Origin: Zizania palustris
Lineage: Eukaryota; Streptophyta; Magnoliopsida; Poales; Poaceae
NCBI GenBank assembly: GCA_019279435.1
Contig: JAAALK010000082.1
Span: 13,966,594 to 14,030,593, forward strand
DNA: 64,000 nt
Direction of reading: 5' to 3'
The notes beneath the pieces are model-generated. The model was not told the DNA's origin, did not search any database, and saw only the letters and a list, made by a program, of their open reading frames with translations. This document shows, piece after piece, positions 21,726-33,125 of this stretch. Numbering within the stretch: the stretch's first letter is position 1; each line of letters starts with the position of its first letter. The position numbers and the translations under genes were made by a program.

Positions 21726-22902
21726 GGGGGAGCAGTTTTAGATGGATGTGCATTTGCTAATTGTGTGTTGAAATTGCATTTACATCTTTTGCACTTATAT
21801 GCCTGATTATAATCCATGACATCATAACAGCTCAGCTCTTTTTAATTTATCTGAAACATTCATATGCATGATGTTTTCTTTTTAAAATCAAATCGTGCTC
21901 ACTGCTTAGTCTTGAATCTAGCATGTTTAGGTAGGACTGTTTTTAGCTATCTTTTATCTACTTGATAGCAAGACACATTTCTTTGGATGCTCAAAAATTG
22001 CAACTTGAAAAATTATTCTACTTTTTCATGGATATTCATAAAGTGCCAACAAATTGGTTCACTTAGTTAAAATCAAAAACTCCATGATTTGCATGCTTCA
22101 AGTTAAAAGATCCAGGTGGGTTTGTTTGTCGCACTACCCTATTCTAGACTGCTTACCATTGCACATTGGTCTGAACTGGAATAGTGTAGTGTATGCCAAA
22201 ATCATTGCTTTAAGCTTCTAATGGCTTTCATGCCTAGGCTTGGCCGGATTGCAAAGTATAAGGTGGACAAACCAATAACCCCTGGCACTAAGAAAAGAAC
22301 AACAAAATTCAGTGATCATCAAGTTTGCTTTTCATGCTCCATTTGAACTGGACTTGTCTGTCTAGAGTAGAAATTGACTAGCTTTGCGCAGTCCTTGCTT
22401 TTACTTGTCTAGTTTCCTTGACTAAGTGGTGATGCTTTTATTTCAAAAATGATCAAATCACATGCTTCATCATGTTTGAGCTAAGCCCATGATCATTGGT
22501 GTTATTATTGGCATATTTTTGCTTTATATGTCTTTGCAATTCTGCTCATTTCCAAGCTATGCATCCTTTTCATGCTCCTTGATGCTTGCATTGCCAAAGG
22601 GGGAGAGACTTGCTACGTTCTCTGCCGCAAGGGGGTATAATTTCCAAAGGGGGAGAAAATTTTACATAAAGGTGGAGAAGGTTATCTGTTGCAAAAAGGG
22701 GGAAAATTAACTCAGGGGGAGTTTTTATCTTGAGATTTGCCGAAGGGGCTTTTACTCTTTTGAAAAAGGGGGAGGAAACTTCTTTTGTCAAGTGACATGA
22801 TTTGGCTCTTTTCTGAGTTTTTATGGTCACTTGTGTGCTGAAATTTTTTGAAATTTTCTTGAACTTCAATGTGGTTGTCAATGCACTCATCAAGGGGGAG
22901 AT
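21726..22902 (+). other. Sire-1 post-pol UTR with repeated polypurine tracts
   Basis: No coding frame. GGGGG-containing purine tracts recur just after the pol stop (about 21725), then near 22597, 22627, 22645, 22696, 22715 and 22767, and finally CAAGGGGGAGAT at 22891-22902, which abuts the LTR and is the functional candidate. Multiple polypurine tracts are a published Sirevirus trait. Confidence 0.8.
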
Positions 22903-24884
22903 TGAGAAACCAAGGGTTGGTTTCAGTGTTTGTGATGAGTGATTGACAGGCTTTTATCCTCTGTTTCGAAGGGGTACCTCCGGAAGGTGTTCGGAGGTTG
23001 GACCTCCGAAGGTTGTTCGGAGGTGGTTTCACCGAAGTGTGTTCGGTGGTTTGGTTGCTGCAGCTGTTGCAGCGGAGTGTGCGTGTCGGAGGGGTCCGAC
23101 AGTACACGATGACTGGGTTTGTACCGAAGGCTTCGGTACTTTGGGCGGTACACCGGAGTGTGTGCCGGAGGTTGCTAACCCAGAGAGGTCTCCAGAGTAC
23201 TGGATACACTTGTCTGTTTGTCTGTGGTGCGCAGGGACTTCGGAGGCGACGGACAGGTTCGTAGCAGGTGAACTTGGGTCAAGCGGGAGGCTTGATGCCA
23301 GGGGAGCAGGGAGCTCCGTCACGGTGGCTGCGAAGGGGTCTGGGTCGGTCCTCGGGTCGAGGTGCGCCAGGTGATGGCAGAGAGTGCGGAGCGTGGCTCC
23401 GGCTGAAGGTACTCCGAGACAAAGTCCTCGGAGGTGAGGCACTTCGAAGGTACTCCGAATGGAGTGACTTCGGAGTTGGATGGATCAAGTCCTCTGCGGA
23501 GGCAAGGAGTTCGAAGTGTGCTCCGGAGGGAGACATTCGAAGGTTGCCTGAAGAAGGTCTTAGAAGTCGAGGCGCATCGAAGGCATGGCCCGGGTGAGGC
23601 TCGTCGAGAAGCGTGCTCGGGGAGAGACACTGCGACGAAGTGCTCATGGAATGCTTCGTGCGGAGGCCTTGGACGAAGGAGGGACTTCGAAGGGTGGTAC
23701 TCCGAAGGTGGGGCTTCGGAGTGTGGCTGTCTTGTGGTACTTCGACCTGCATGGCTTCGGTACATGGACTGACGGAGTTTGAGCTGGGCAGAAGCTGCGA
23801 AGCCGTGGTGGTCCACTCCGGAGGTGTTGGTGCGATGGCCCAAGGGCTTTGATGGCTTCGGCTCAAAACTGTCACTGTATCGAAGGCTGACTTTGGTGAA
23901 GCGAAGGCCATCTGGCTCAAGGCTTCTTACCGAAGCTATCGCACCCCTCGTGTGCGAAGGGGCTTCAGAAAGGTCAAAGGCTGCAAGTCTGACAGTGTCT
24001 GCTCTGCAAAAAGCTGGCGCTGTCCCCTCTGCAAAGGCTGACAGAGAAGCCTCCAATAAAGTTGACTACCTTTTGTACCCCTCAGTTCTGTAGAGACAAA
24101 ACCAATGAAAACCCTAGGGGTAAAGTAGTCAATTCCTTTGGGTGAACTGTGGGCTATAAATATGGGGGCTCGGTAGGTAACATTTAACACTTTGAGCATT
24201 TACTGTTGAGCTCCTGTACTAGCCACACACTTCGTTGTAGTCATCCAGAGTTCAATTTTATTGTGTTCCTTGTTCAAACGGCGAAGCCCTGCTTCTGTGT
24301 GCTTTTTGCTTGAGCTCAGTTTACATACCTCGCTAGTTGTAGTGCACCGAAGCCTGTCTAGGCGAAGGGTGTTTTGTGCGAAGTGTGTTTTTCAGTGTGC
24401 TGTCGCTCTGTGTAACAGGAGGCGAGACCTCGCTGCTTACTAGCGAAGCCCTGATCGAAGCCCGTGCTTTTATCGTGTCTGTGACTCTAGCGAAGTCTGT
24501 CAGTGTGCGTTTAGACCTTCGTGTACGAAGCCCAGCACCAGTTGCTGCTGCCAAGTATTTGGTCGAAGTCCTCAGTGGGGTGTCCACTCTTGCGAAGGGT
24601 GAAGTGCGAAGCCTGCTCGAAGCACCCTGTGTGCGGAGCCTGCACTGACTTAGCAGAGTAGATTTTCGAGGGTTGTAAGTGGAGAGAAGTCTTCTTGGCT
24701 TCGAACTTTTGGTCCTGCGAAGCCTGTGTTTGGAGCTGTCAAAACACCTCCGAACCAGACATTCGAAGGTAGTGTTCGAAGCCTGTTCCGCAGAAGACAG
24801 AAATAAAACCGAAGGCTAGTTTTTAGCCCGAAATTTTAAAAGCTCCCATTCACCCCCCCTCTGGTCGCCGTTTCCGGTCCAACA
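22903..24884 (+). repeat. Sire-1 3' LTR
   Basis: Same length as the 5' copy, 1982 bases, from TGAGAAACC to GGTCCAACA, with TATAAATA at 24155-24162. The substitutions against the 5' copy are mostly C/T or G/A. Confidence 0.92.
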
Positions 24885-24889
24885 AATTC
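24885..24889. repeat. Target site duplication of Sire-1, right copy
   Basis: AATTC directly after the LTR end, identical to 14054-14058. Confidence 0.9.
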
Positions 24890-26650
24890 ATTTCCCTCCG
24901 CATTTCTCCTTTGAAGGTCATCTAGCCCCTCGTCTTCTAAAGCCCCCAAGACGATGCTCTCCTTGAGATATCTTCTGGCTCTCCTGGTACGCTTTGAAGG
25001 AGTTCTTCCTGTAATTTTTAGTCATTTTCTATTCAAAAAATACTTATCAGAAGGTACCTTGGCCTTCTTAGGTTCGCGGGTAATTATGACCCCGAAGTAG
25101 GTGGTCCGGGTAGTCGAGAAGGTCTTCGGGTCCCCTACCCTGGCCGAGAAGAAATGGAGGATAGAACTGGTGGGGGTCTGGGAGCAATACAACCGCGTAT
25201 GGGGCTGCCTTGAGATCGAGCCCCCTGCACTCCTTAGACTAGACATCCCAGATCCTATTCTGAGGAAGAGGAAGGCAGAGAAGGGCCCAGCGGGGACCCT
25301 GAAGCCTTCCGAGAAAATGGTCCACAGGCCCAAGAGCCATGTTGGCCCAAGGCCTCGCCCTGATTCCCTAGAGGAGAGGTCCACTCCCTCATCGGTGGCC
25401 GAAGAGAGGGCTTCGGGCGACGTCCCAGCCGTCGAACAAGAGGCCTTTGTTCCGTCGGCGACTAGGAGGGTGACCTCGGCTGAGTGAGCTGTGGCCGAGG
25501 AGGTAGCAGCCAATGAACTTGATGACGAGATGACGGCCGCACTGCGTGGATCCCCGAGGGACTCCATAGGGGGCGTCTTCCAGATGTTATCAGACATGGA
25601 GTCCCCCGAGAAATCTTCAAATGGTGCTAGAGCCGGTAGGTCGCCTTCCATTGGTAACACATTTATTTGTCCTCTTGGTATTTGCACTTATTTACATATG
25701 TTTCATGTGTTTTATTGTATGGTAGGTACCATGGTGAGGGACCCTCCGAAGATCCCTTCACCCATATCAGAGAGGTTTGAAGTGAAGGGGAAGGCCCCCA
25801 TCGAGGTAGTCGACGTGCCGGAGTCGGATGAGGAGGCTCGTTCAAAGTGGGATTGGGGGGGCTTCATAGCACCTTGAGATGTCATCTTAGGGGGATATCC
25901 AGCGGGCATTGGCAGACATCCCCATGCTGACTCCATTCTTGACTCTAGGACAGGGGCTTGTCGCGAAGGTGGCACCATTAGCTCAGCTCTGCTAGGCCTT
26001 GAGCGACACTAACCTAGTCATCGAGGTGATGCGAGCAGATGGGGTCCAACTGAGCCTCTCCATTGAACGGGCAACTTACCAAGTACTTTCCAGTGTATAT
26101 TGAAGTGTTGCGGTCTGTTTCTCCCTTTTTTTCTTTTACTTACTTCCTCCTGTTTGAAGTTCGTTGTTCTAGCCCAAGGGGTCTGGGCTGCCTTCGATGC
26201 AGAGTGCACTCGACATGTCAGTAAAGTTGCGAAGCTCAACAACTGCCTCACCAACTCTGAGGAGGAGAGGAACCATCAGGCTGAGCAGGATGCTTTGGCG
26301 GTTGAGGTTGAAAAGCTTTGGGGGAGGCGACTGAGGTCAAGGTTCTTCGGGGTCAGAGGGTGATCTTGGAGAGTACGATTTCAGACCTCTTGGCCTCAAG
26401 CCTCGAACTAAAGTCGTCGGTAGAGCACTTGCTTGCCGATCGAACGAAGAACGAGGGGGTGACGGTCGAGACGATGGACGTCCACCAGGACATCTTGGAG
26501 CACTATGGCACGTCTTTCCTCCTGCCTTCTGTTGTCACAAGCGAGCCCTTGGGCCGCCGGCTAAAGCTCATCTAGACCATGGTGAAGATGATGGATGATC
26601 GTAGCCAAGTACAGAGAGGTCTCCGGTCGGGTGGCCGCCCTCAGCATCCT
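24890..26650 (+). pseudogene. T0: old copy of TAT antisense gene, 3' part
   Basis: Continuation of the gene split by Sire-1. 24890-25020 matches the end of TAT-2 exon 1. 25101-25487 matches exon 2: RIELVGVWEQYNRVWGCLE here against RMELVGSWERSNRVWGALE in TAT-2. A splice-acceptor-like CTTCTTAG precedes this block near 25070. Later blocks (25491-25877, 26100-26575) match the linker and coiled-coil exon in part, with shifts and stops between them. Homology runs to about 26650 (TCCGGTCGGGTGGCCGCC) and then stops at the junction with Tekay-A. Function unknown; clearly broken. Confidence 0.65.
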
Positions 26651-26663
26651 TCATCCCTCATCT

Positions 26664-28764
26664 TGACCGGAACGAAGTGAGCTACCTTGGTGAGTCGGTG
26701 GACGATCACCCAGATAGAATCATGACCAGCTTGGGTCTTGGGCAGTCCCGTGATGAAGTCCATCCCTATCTCTTCCCACTTCCATTCGGGGACCTTGAGA
26801 GGTTGAAGAAGTCCGGTAGGCCTCTGATGCTCTGCCTTGACTCGCCGGCATGTGTCGCACTTGGCCACATACTCAGCTATTTCTCTCTTCATGCTGACCC
26901 ACCAGTATTTCTCCTTCAGATCTTGATACATCTTTGTACTCCTCCCGGGATGGATGGAGTATAAAGTATCGTGGGCTTCTTGAAGGATGAGGGTCTTCAA
27001 TTCAGGCTGGTCAGGTACACATATCTGGTTTCCGAACCAGATGGTACCATGCTCGTCCTCGGAAAATCCGGGGGCTTTACCCTTCCTCATGTTCTGCTGG
27101 ATCTCCAGGATGTCCGGGTCTTCCTTCTGCTTCTCTCGGATCTGGTCTATTAAGACAGGCCGAGACTCCAAGGCAGCGAGGTACGCTCGGGTGGTGATCC
27201 CTAGGTTTAACCTTTCCATCTCCTTGTAAAGTAAAGGAGCTTGGTCCATAATCATGATGGCGTTGCAGTACCCTTTTCGACTAAGGGCGTCTGCCACCAC
27301 ATTGGCCTTGCCTGGATGATAATGGATGCCCAAGTCGTAATCCTTAATCAGTTCCAACCATCTCCTTTGCCTGAGGTTCAGATCTGGTTGGGTGAATATG
27401 TACTTGAGGCTCTTGTGGTCGGTGAAGACCTCACACCGATTCCCCACAAGGTAATGTCTCCATATCTTCAAGGCATGAACCACGGCTGCTAACTCCAGGT
27501 CGTGGGTCGGGTAGTTCAGCTCATGCGGTCTCAGTTGTCGGGAGGCGTATGATATCACCTTCCCTTCCTGCATTAAGACGCATCCCAATCCTTGGCGAGA
27601 GGCATCATAGTAGACGTGGAAGTCTTTCCAGATGTCTGGCAGAGTCAGGATGGGGGCTAACACGAGCTTCTTCTTGAGGGTCTGGAAGCTTTCCTCACAA
27701 TCAGGGGTCCATTCAAACTTCACTTCCTTCTGCAGAAGTCTGGTCATAGGCTTGGCGATCTTGGAAAAATTCTCGATGAACCGGCGGTAGTATCCGGCCA
27801 ATCCGAGAAAGCTCCGGATCTCGATCACGGTCGTGGGCTGCAGCCAGTTGGTTACCACTTCAACGGTGGTTGGGTCCACCGCTATTCCTCCGGCAGATAT
27901 AACATGGCCGAGGAACTACACCTCAGACGACCAAAATTCGCATTTGCTGTATTTGGCGTACAGTTGCTGCTCCCTTAGCCTTCCGAGGGTCAGACGGAGG
28001 TGAGAGTCTCATGTTCTTCCTTGGTCCTGGAGTAAACGAGGATATCGTCAATGAATACCACGATGAACTTGTCCAAGAACTCCATGAATACATTGTTCAT
28101 CATGTTCATGAAGAAGGCTGGGGCATTCGTGAGTCCGAACGACATCACGGTGTACTCATAGAGTCCATAGCGGGAGGTGAAGGTAGTCTTGGGTATGTCT
28201 TCTTCTCTAATCCTCAATTGGTGATAACCTGACCTGAGGTCAATCTTCGAAAACACCGAGGATCCTTTCAATTGATCGAACAGGTCATCGATCCGAGGCA
28301 ATGGGTACCCTTTCTTGATGGTTACGTCGTTTAGGACTCTATAGTCCACGCACATCCTCTTGGTCTTGTCCTTCTTCATGGCAAATATAACTGGTGCACC
28401 CCAGGGTGTGGTACTCGGTCGGATGTACCCTTTCTGCTCTAGGTCTTCGATGTTGCTCTTGACTTCGGCTAGCTCATTAGCGGCCATCCGGTACGGGCGC
28501 TTGGAGATTGGAGTGGTCCCGGGGACAAGCTCGATTCTGAATTCGATGTCCCGTTTGGGAGGCATTCTAGGTAGGTCTTCAGGGAAGACGTCCGCGAACT
28601 CCTTGACTATGGGTACCTCTTCAAGAGCTATTGAGCGAACGGATGCTCCGAGTGGTTTGCGACTGGTCATTCGAAAGGTGATGGCTGCACCTTCAGGGTT
28701 GGTCACCGTGACAGACTTGTTGGCACAGTCGATCACTCCCTTGTGCTTCATCAACCAATCCATC
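26664..28764 (-). pseudogene. Tekay-A pol, RT to integrase core, truncated
   Basis: Chromovirus pol interrupted at 28764 by TAT-2. It opens with MDWLMKHKGVIDCANKSV, which in Tekay-B follows directly on LDLILG; the part before the insertion lies at 40494. RT is recognisable (VDYRVLNDVTIKK, FIDDILVYS). A two-base insertion near 28000 shifts the frame and a TAG replaces Lys near 27915. The frame then stays open through RNase H (YYDASRQGLGC), the integrase zinc finger (CDTCRRVKAEHQ) and the first catalytic Asp (GMDFITGLP). Homology stops at about 26664, before the second Asp, so the rest of integrase, the chromodomain and the 3' LTR are gone. Confidence 0.85.
28760..28764. repeat. Target site duplication of TAT-2, left copy
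   Basis: CCATC before the LTR start TGTTGGAACG; repeated at 40489-40493. Confidence 0.9.
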
Positions 28765-29285
28765 TGTTGGAACGACGGATCGGGCCAGCATGCTTTCTTG
28801 GTGGAAATGAGAGTAGTGTATTCAATGCGCCTTGAGCCTGTGTCTTACAACTACAGCTGAGGGGTATTTATAAGGCACCCCTTCCAGAGGACCAAGCGCC
28901 TCTGGACCGCCAACGGCTACATGGCCAAACGCTGGTTGGTAGTACAGACAAAACGGACGATACATAGTACAGACAAGAAGATTCAACTCTGACAGCGTAT
29001 CAGCCGTGTCGGACGCTGCCTGCGCCGCCCGACACGGCTCAAAGGATCGCGATCCTGTCTCTCCGTATACTTGTCCAGTCCTTTTCCCGCCAACACTCTC
29101 CTTGGGTTCGCTACTGCGGGCCGGAGGGCGGCCTCCGGCATCCTTCCGCTGGAGGACGGCCTCCGGCATCCTTCTGCCAGAGGGCAGCCTCAGGCGTCCT
29201 TGTCCCGGAGGGTAACCTCCGGCGCTAGGCTTCGGATCCCCTGGCTGTGGGCCCTCTTTGGCTTCCGGGATTATCTCCCCCAACA
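28765..29285 (-). repeat. TAT-2 3' LTR
   Basis: On the plus strand TGTTGGAACGACGG to TCTCCCCCAACA. Minus-strand TATAAATA at 28865-28872. Pairs with 39968-40488, equal in length. Confidence 0.92.
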
Positions 29286-29288
29286 GTA

Positions 29289-29309
29289 GCCCCTCGCTTC
29301 TTTCCTCTC
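29289..29309 (-). other. TAT-2 polypurine tract
   Basis: On the minus strand GAGAGGAAAGAAGCGAGGGG lies directly before the 3' LTR; it primes plus-strand DNA synthesis. The rest of 29310-29738 has no recognised feature. Confidence 0.75.
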
Positions 29310-29738
29310 GGGAGCCCTGCATTAAGAGAGGGTGGAAGCGCACATGATAATCCCGATAGCTCTCACAAGGACGTAACTTACATTGGGGTGCCGAGTCCGC
29401 CGCAGCGCGGCCTTCTCGATAAATGCGGCGGGGCTCCGGAGCAGGGAGGCGCGACTAGGCCCGAAGAATGAGGACCGCCTTGAATCCTTTCTCCGACGGG
29501 TCGAGAGGAGTTTGACCGGGCTCGCGGGATGCATGCACACCTTGACCGGGGGCCCCTGGCCCCGAGGAGGCGGCCGGGCGCCGCCGGAAGCAGTTAATGC
29601 ATGCTCAAACAGCATCGGGGAGGCGAACCGCCAGGGGGCCGCCGCGCCCCGATGCGACAGTTTGCCTTAAATGCAGCGCCACGCGACCGCCGCGTTCACA
29701 CGCTAATCGAACCAGAAAAGGGACCGACGGTCTTGCGC

Positions 29739-29748
29739 TTAAATATAA
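29739..29748 (+). promoter_or_regulatory. TATA-like element of the TAT-2 antisense gene
   Basis: TTAAATATAA, about 115 bases before the ATG at 29861. T0 keeps a TATA box at a like distance. This implies the gene has its own promoter rather than using an LTR. Confidence 0.5.
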
Positions 29749-29860
29749 CTCTCCGCGCGGCCTCCTCCTAGTTCTTCACCTTGTTGCGCCCATTCTAACC
29801 ACCTCAGCCATAATTCATCCCACTCCCTGAGCTCTAAGCCCCCTTTCGCCTCTTTGAGCA

Positions 29861-32800
29861 ATGGTGAGGAGCGTCGTCCCGGCAATGGCGATGGACCCGC
29901 ACTTCTTGCAGCGCCAGATGGCGGCGGCGGCGACAGCGATAGACTCGTCGGAGGTGCGCGGTGCGCGCGAGCTCCGCCCCGCCTCAGAGCGGTTTCGGGA
30001 ACAGACCCTAGAGCTCGGGCCATCTGCGTGCACAGAGACGTCAATCGAGCAAGCAACCAGGGCCCGCCTTGGTCTTGGGATGCCGGCGAGGAAGCCTGGC
30101 CGAGAGACGGCCCCGCAGCCGCGAGAAGGTGAGGTCGTCGTTTTCGAAGCTTTCTTCGACGCGGGGCTGGGGTTCCCCACTTCGGAGCTCCTCGCCGGGG
30201 TGTTGGACGCGTTCCACCTGGAGCTCCCGCAATTATCTCCCAACGTCGTGGCCCGCCTCGCCATTTTCGAGTGGGCCATGCGCGCCGAAGGCTGCGAAGG
30301 GAGGGCGGAAGTCTTCGCGGAGATGCATGAAGCCCTCTGCCAGCCGAAGAAGAAAGGAGGCCAGATACTGGCCTTCGGGAGCATCAACTTCCAGCTCCGA
30401 AGGAAGTACACGGAGTCCTTCCCGGCGAAGGCCACCAACGAAAGGTGGTACTCGAAGTGGGTGAGCCGGTGGTTCTACGTCCGCGTGGGGCTCAGCTCCG
30501 GCCTCGCAGGAATCCCGCGCCATATTTGGTTCCGGAGAGAAGCGTGCATCGAGACCAACGCTGAGTCGATTTCTGCGAGGGTCCAGCTTCTCTAGATCGT
30601 CGCCCGCCAAATGAGTATGCGAGACTTGGCGGAGGAGTTCGTGGCCCTCGAGATCCCTCCGCTGAAAGAGGAGTGGCCGGCGTCGCTCCGGAGCAGCCGA
30701 GACGAGTCGATGCCAGCGAAGCTCTCCCGCCGGCTGGGTGAGTGTCCGCCTCCGTCGTTTTGTTCCTGTTTTTTGTGCTCTAAGGGTGCTCCGGCCCTGA
30801 TGATCGAATGTAGGATCGCTCGTCGCCCGGACCCCCGAGGAGGTAGCCCGCTTGACGGAAAGGATTCTCAGAGTCCCTACCACGGCCGAGCGGACCCGTC
30901 GAATGGAGTTGGTGGGCTCTTGGGAGCGCTCCAACAGGGTGTGGGGGGCACTTGAGCTCTCGCCCCCGCCCCTCCCGGAAGGCGAGGTCCTCCGGGACGT
31001 TTCGATGAGAAAGGCAACCGACGTCGAGGGCGGCCTCTCTCCGTGCCGCCCCAAAAAGAAGAAGATAGTGAAGGGGCCAAGGCAGCTGTCTCCGGGGCAC
31101 TCTTCCGCCTCCCACTCCGAGTGCGGGGGTTCCAGTGACGGGGCCCAGTCGGAGTCGGGAGACCCCCTGACGATTCCGGACCCGACCCCATCGGTTCGGC
31201 CGGGCGCCAGAAGGAGCGAAGACGCTCCCCCTCGCTCGGGTCCGACGGAGCCTGCACCCGGGGCTAGGCAGGAGGAGCCTGTCGTCGGAGCGACGCCGCG
31301 CCCCGAGACCGCCCCCTCGCGCGGACCGGTTTCGGAGGGGGGCTCCGTCGGCTCCCACGAGAGTAGGGCTACAGATAGCTTGGACCATGGGGGCCTGGCC
31401 GACCCGCTCGGCGCCATCGAGAAGAGTGCTGACATGGAGGCGGAGCTCGCCGTGGCGGCGGCGAGTTCCCCGGTGAATTCCATCGATATCCTCTTCTACC
31501 GCCCGAGCCCGTCGGAGCCCATCCAGCCTTCGGAGTACCCTACCGACACCGCGGACGAAGGTACAATAGCTCATCCATACTTCCCCGAACGCTAGGGCCT
31601 TCTCGACCTTAGCTTTTGCTCGCCTGCGCAGGCACATCGGCCCGAGGCGTCGAACCAGTCGCCCCGTTCCCCGAAGACGCTCCGGACGCGAGGTTTGGAG
31701 CCCCTGTCGATGCGAGGGGGGCCCGGGTCAGCAAGGCGAGACTGAGTCTGGAAACTCCGAAAGGGCCCCTCCGGAGGCCGTCGAAGACGCTAAGGTCCGG
31801 CCTCAGCCCCCTACTGACCGTCGAGGCGCGCGCGGCACCGTGCCCCTCCTGCGCCCCTTCTTGGCGGACGGCGAGGACTTCGCGTCCAGGGTGGCCCCGG
31901 TTCATGACTATTATTTGCGGCTGCACGAGGCTCCAGTGATAGGCGAACTGGGGCTATCAGACGGCCTGGACCTCGGGAGGGCCATCGAGACGGCAGCAGG
32001 CCAGGTACCTTCTTTGAGTACATTCGATATATGCTTAGCTCCTCTTCTGACCGTCTTCTTCGCACGCAGGTGGTTGCATTGGCGCAGGGACAGCTGATTG
32101 CTCTGCTCTCTGAACGCCAACACCACGAGGCGGACGCCGCGGAACTCGTGGCCCGGGTGGCTACTGCGGAGAGGTTGGCTCGTGACCGGTCCTCGGAGGT
32201 CGAGGCCCTCCAGCTTCGGGCATCAAGAGTCGACGCGCTTGAGGCCCGAGTAGCGGAGATGGACTCCCTCAAGGCCCGCGTCGCGGAGTTGGAGGGGCTC
32301 CGCGCTCGGGCCACCCGGGCCGACGAGCTGGAAGCGGAGATTGACGCCCTTCGAGCCCGAGCTGCCGAAGCGGAGGGGCTTCGATCCCGTGCTGCGGAAG
32401 CGGAGCGGCTCGAAGGGGAGGTGTCTCGCCTCGGGACCCAAGCCTCGGAGGCGGTAGCTAAGGTCGAAGCCCTCGAGACCCGGGTGGCCCAGATGGAGCG
32501 GGTTGAGGTGGACCTCAACGCCCGGAATGGGGAGGTGACCGAGGCGCTTGCCGAAGCTGGGAAGACGGCGGCTGACGCCGCAGAGTCCCTCCGGAAGGTG
32601 CTGGCACGCTACGGCACCGGCTGCGTTACGTTTGACATCGCCCGGGAGCCCCTGGTCCATCGGGTGAAGTTCATCCAGGCCGCCATCCGGCAAATACACC
32701 TTACCATGGCGCAGTATGGCGAGGTGTCCGCTCGGGTGGCCGCTTATGGAATTCTTCAGCATCTCGAGGCATCTAGGCTCCCGCTTCCTTCATCTTCGAG

Positions 32801-33005
32801 CCCGCATCCGGTTGCCTTCGTGGGGGATCACCTCCGGACGCCGAGCCTCGCGCTGACCCAGTCCTGGAAGGTGCTCAAGGCGGTCTGGCAGACCGAGGGT
32901 CTTGAAGCGATCAAGGCTTGGCTGGAGGAGGCACTCCGCGCGCGTGGTCCTCCGGCTCCCTCGAAGCCTTTGGCCTCGGCCCGTTCGCTAGACCCGAAGG
33001 TGTAG
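29861..33005 (+). pseudogene. TAT-2 antisense spliced gene (aORF), four exons, lightly damaged
   Basis: Runs opposite to gag-pol. Exon 1 is 29861-30737 (ATG; domain EGEVVVFEAFFDAGLGFP to IFEWAMRAEGCEGR, residues about 88-150, resembling PF04195). Intron 30738-30813 (GTGAGT...TGTAG) joins phases correctly to exon 2 (30814-31560; RMELVGSWERSNRVW, then an acidic Ser/Pro-rich linker). Intron 31561-31631 (GTACAA...GCGCAG). Exon 3 is 31632-32004 (PLLRPFLADGEDF). Intron 32005-32069 (GTACCT...CGCAG) joins in phase to exon 4 (32070-33005), a long Ala/Glu/Leu/Arg heptad-rich coiled coil ending SARSLDPKV. Damage: a TAG at 30593 in exon 1 and a one-base phase conflict in exon 3. AATAAA at 33066 may end the transcript. 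Function unknown; the coiled coil suggests oligomerisation. Confidence 0.7.
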
Positions 33006-33065
33006 CTCCTTCAAAGTATATCGCTGTCTTCGCCTGTAATATCTTAGGGAACTTAACCATATATT

Positions 33066-33071
33066 AATAAA
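33066..33071 (+). terminator. Poly(A)-signal-like motif after antisense gene
   Basis: AATAAA, 61 bases after the stop at 33005. A second AATAAA is at 33596-33601. Confidence 0.4.
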
Positions 33072-33125
33072 GAGTACTTTCTGGGGCTCACTCAGGGTGT
33101 CCGTGGTTGCGACTGTGACGTCGAA

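Larger units (their letters stand above)
14059..24884 (+). mobile_element. Sire-1: complete Sirevirus (Ty1/Copia) retrotransposon
   Basis: A 10,826-base element with two 1982-base LTRs, flanking AATTC duplications, a Met-tRNA primer site, long open gag and pol frames and a polypurine tract. Sirevirus identity rests on the large gag with coiled-coil-like middle, and on the repeated polypurine tracts in the post-pol UTR, a recognised mark of the genus. There is no env-like ORF after pol, as in the Opie/Ji-type grass Sireviruses. By eye the LTRs differ at about 43 positions plus two one-base indels, about 2.2%, suggesting insertion under a million years ago at the rate commonly used for grasses. 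It lies in an old TAT antisense gene. Confidence 0.92.

Noticed and set aside
21726..22902. Env-like ORF after Sirevirus pol
   Set aside because: No long frame or membrane segment is present; the region holds UTR and polypurine tracts.
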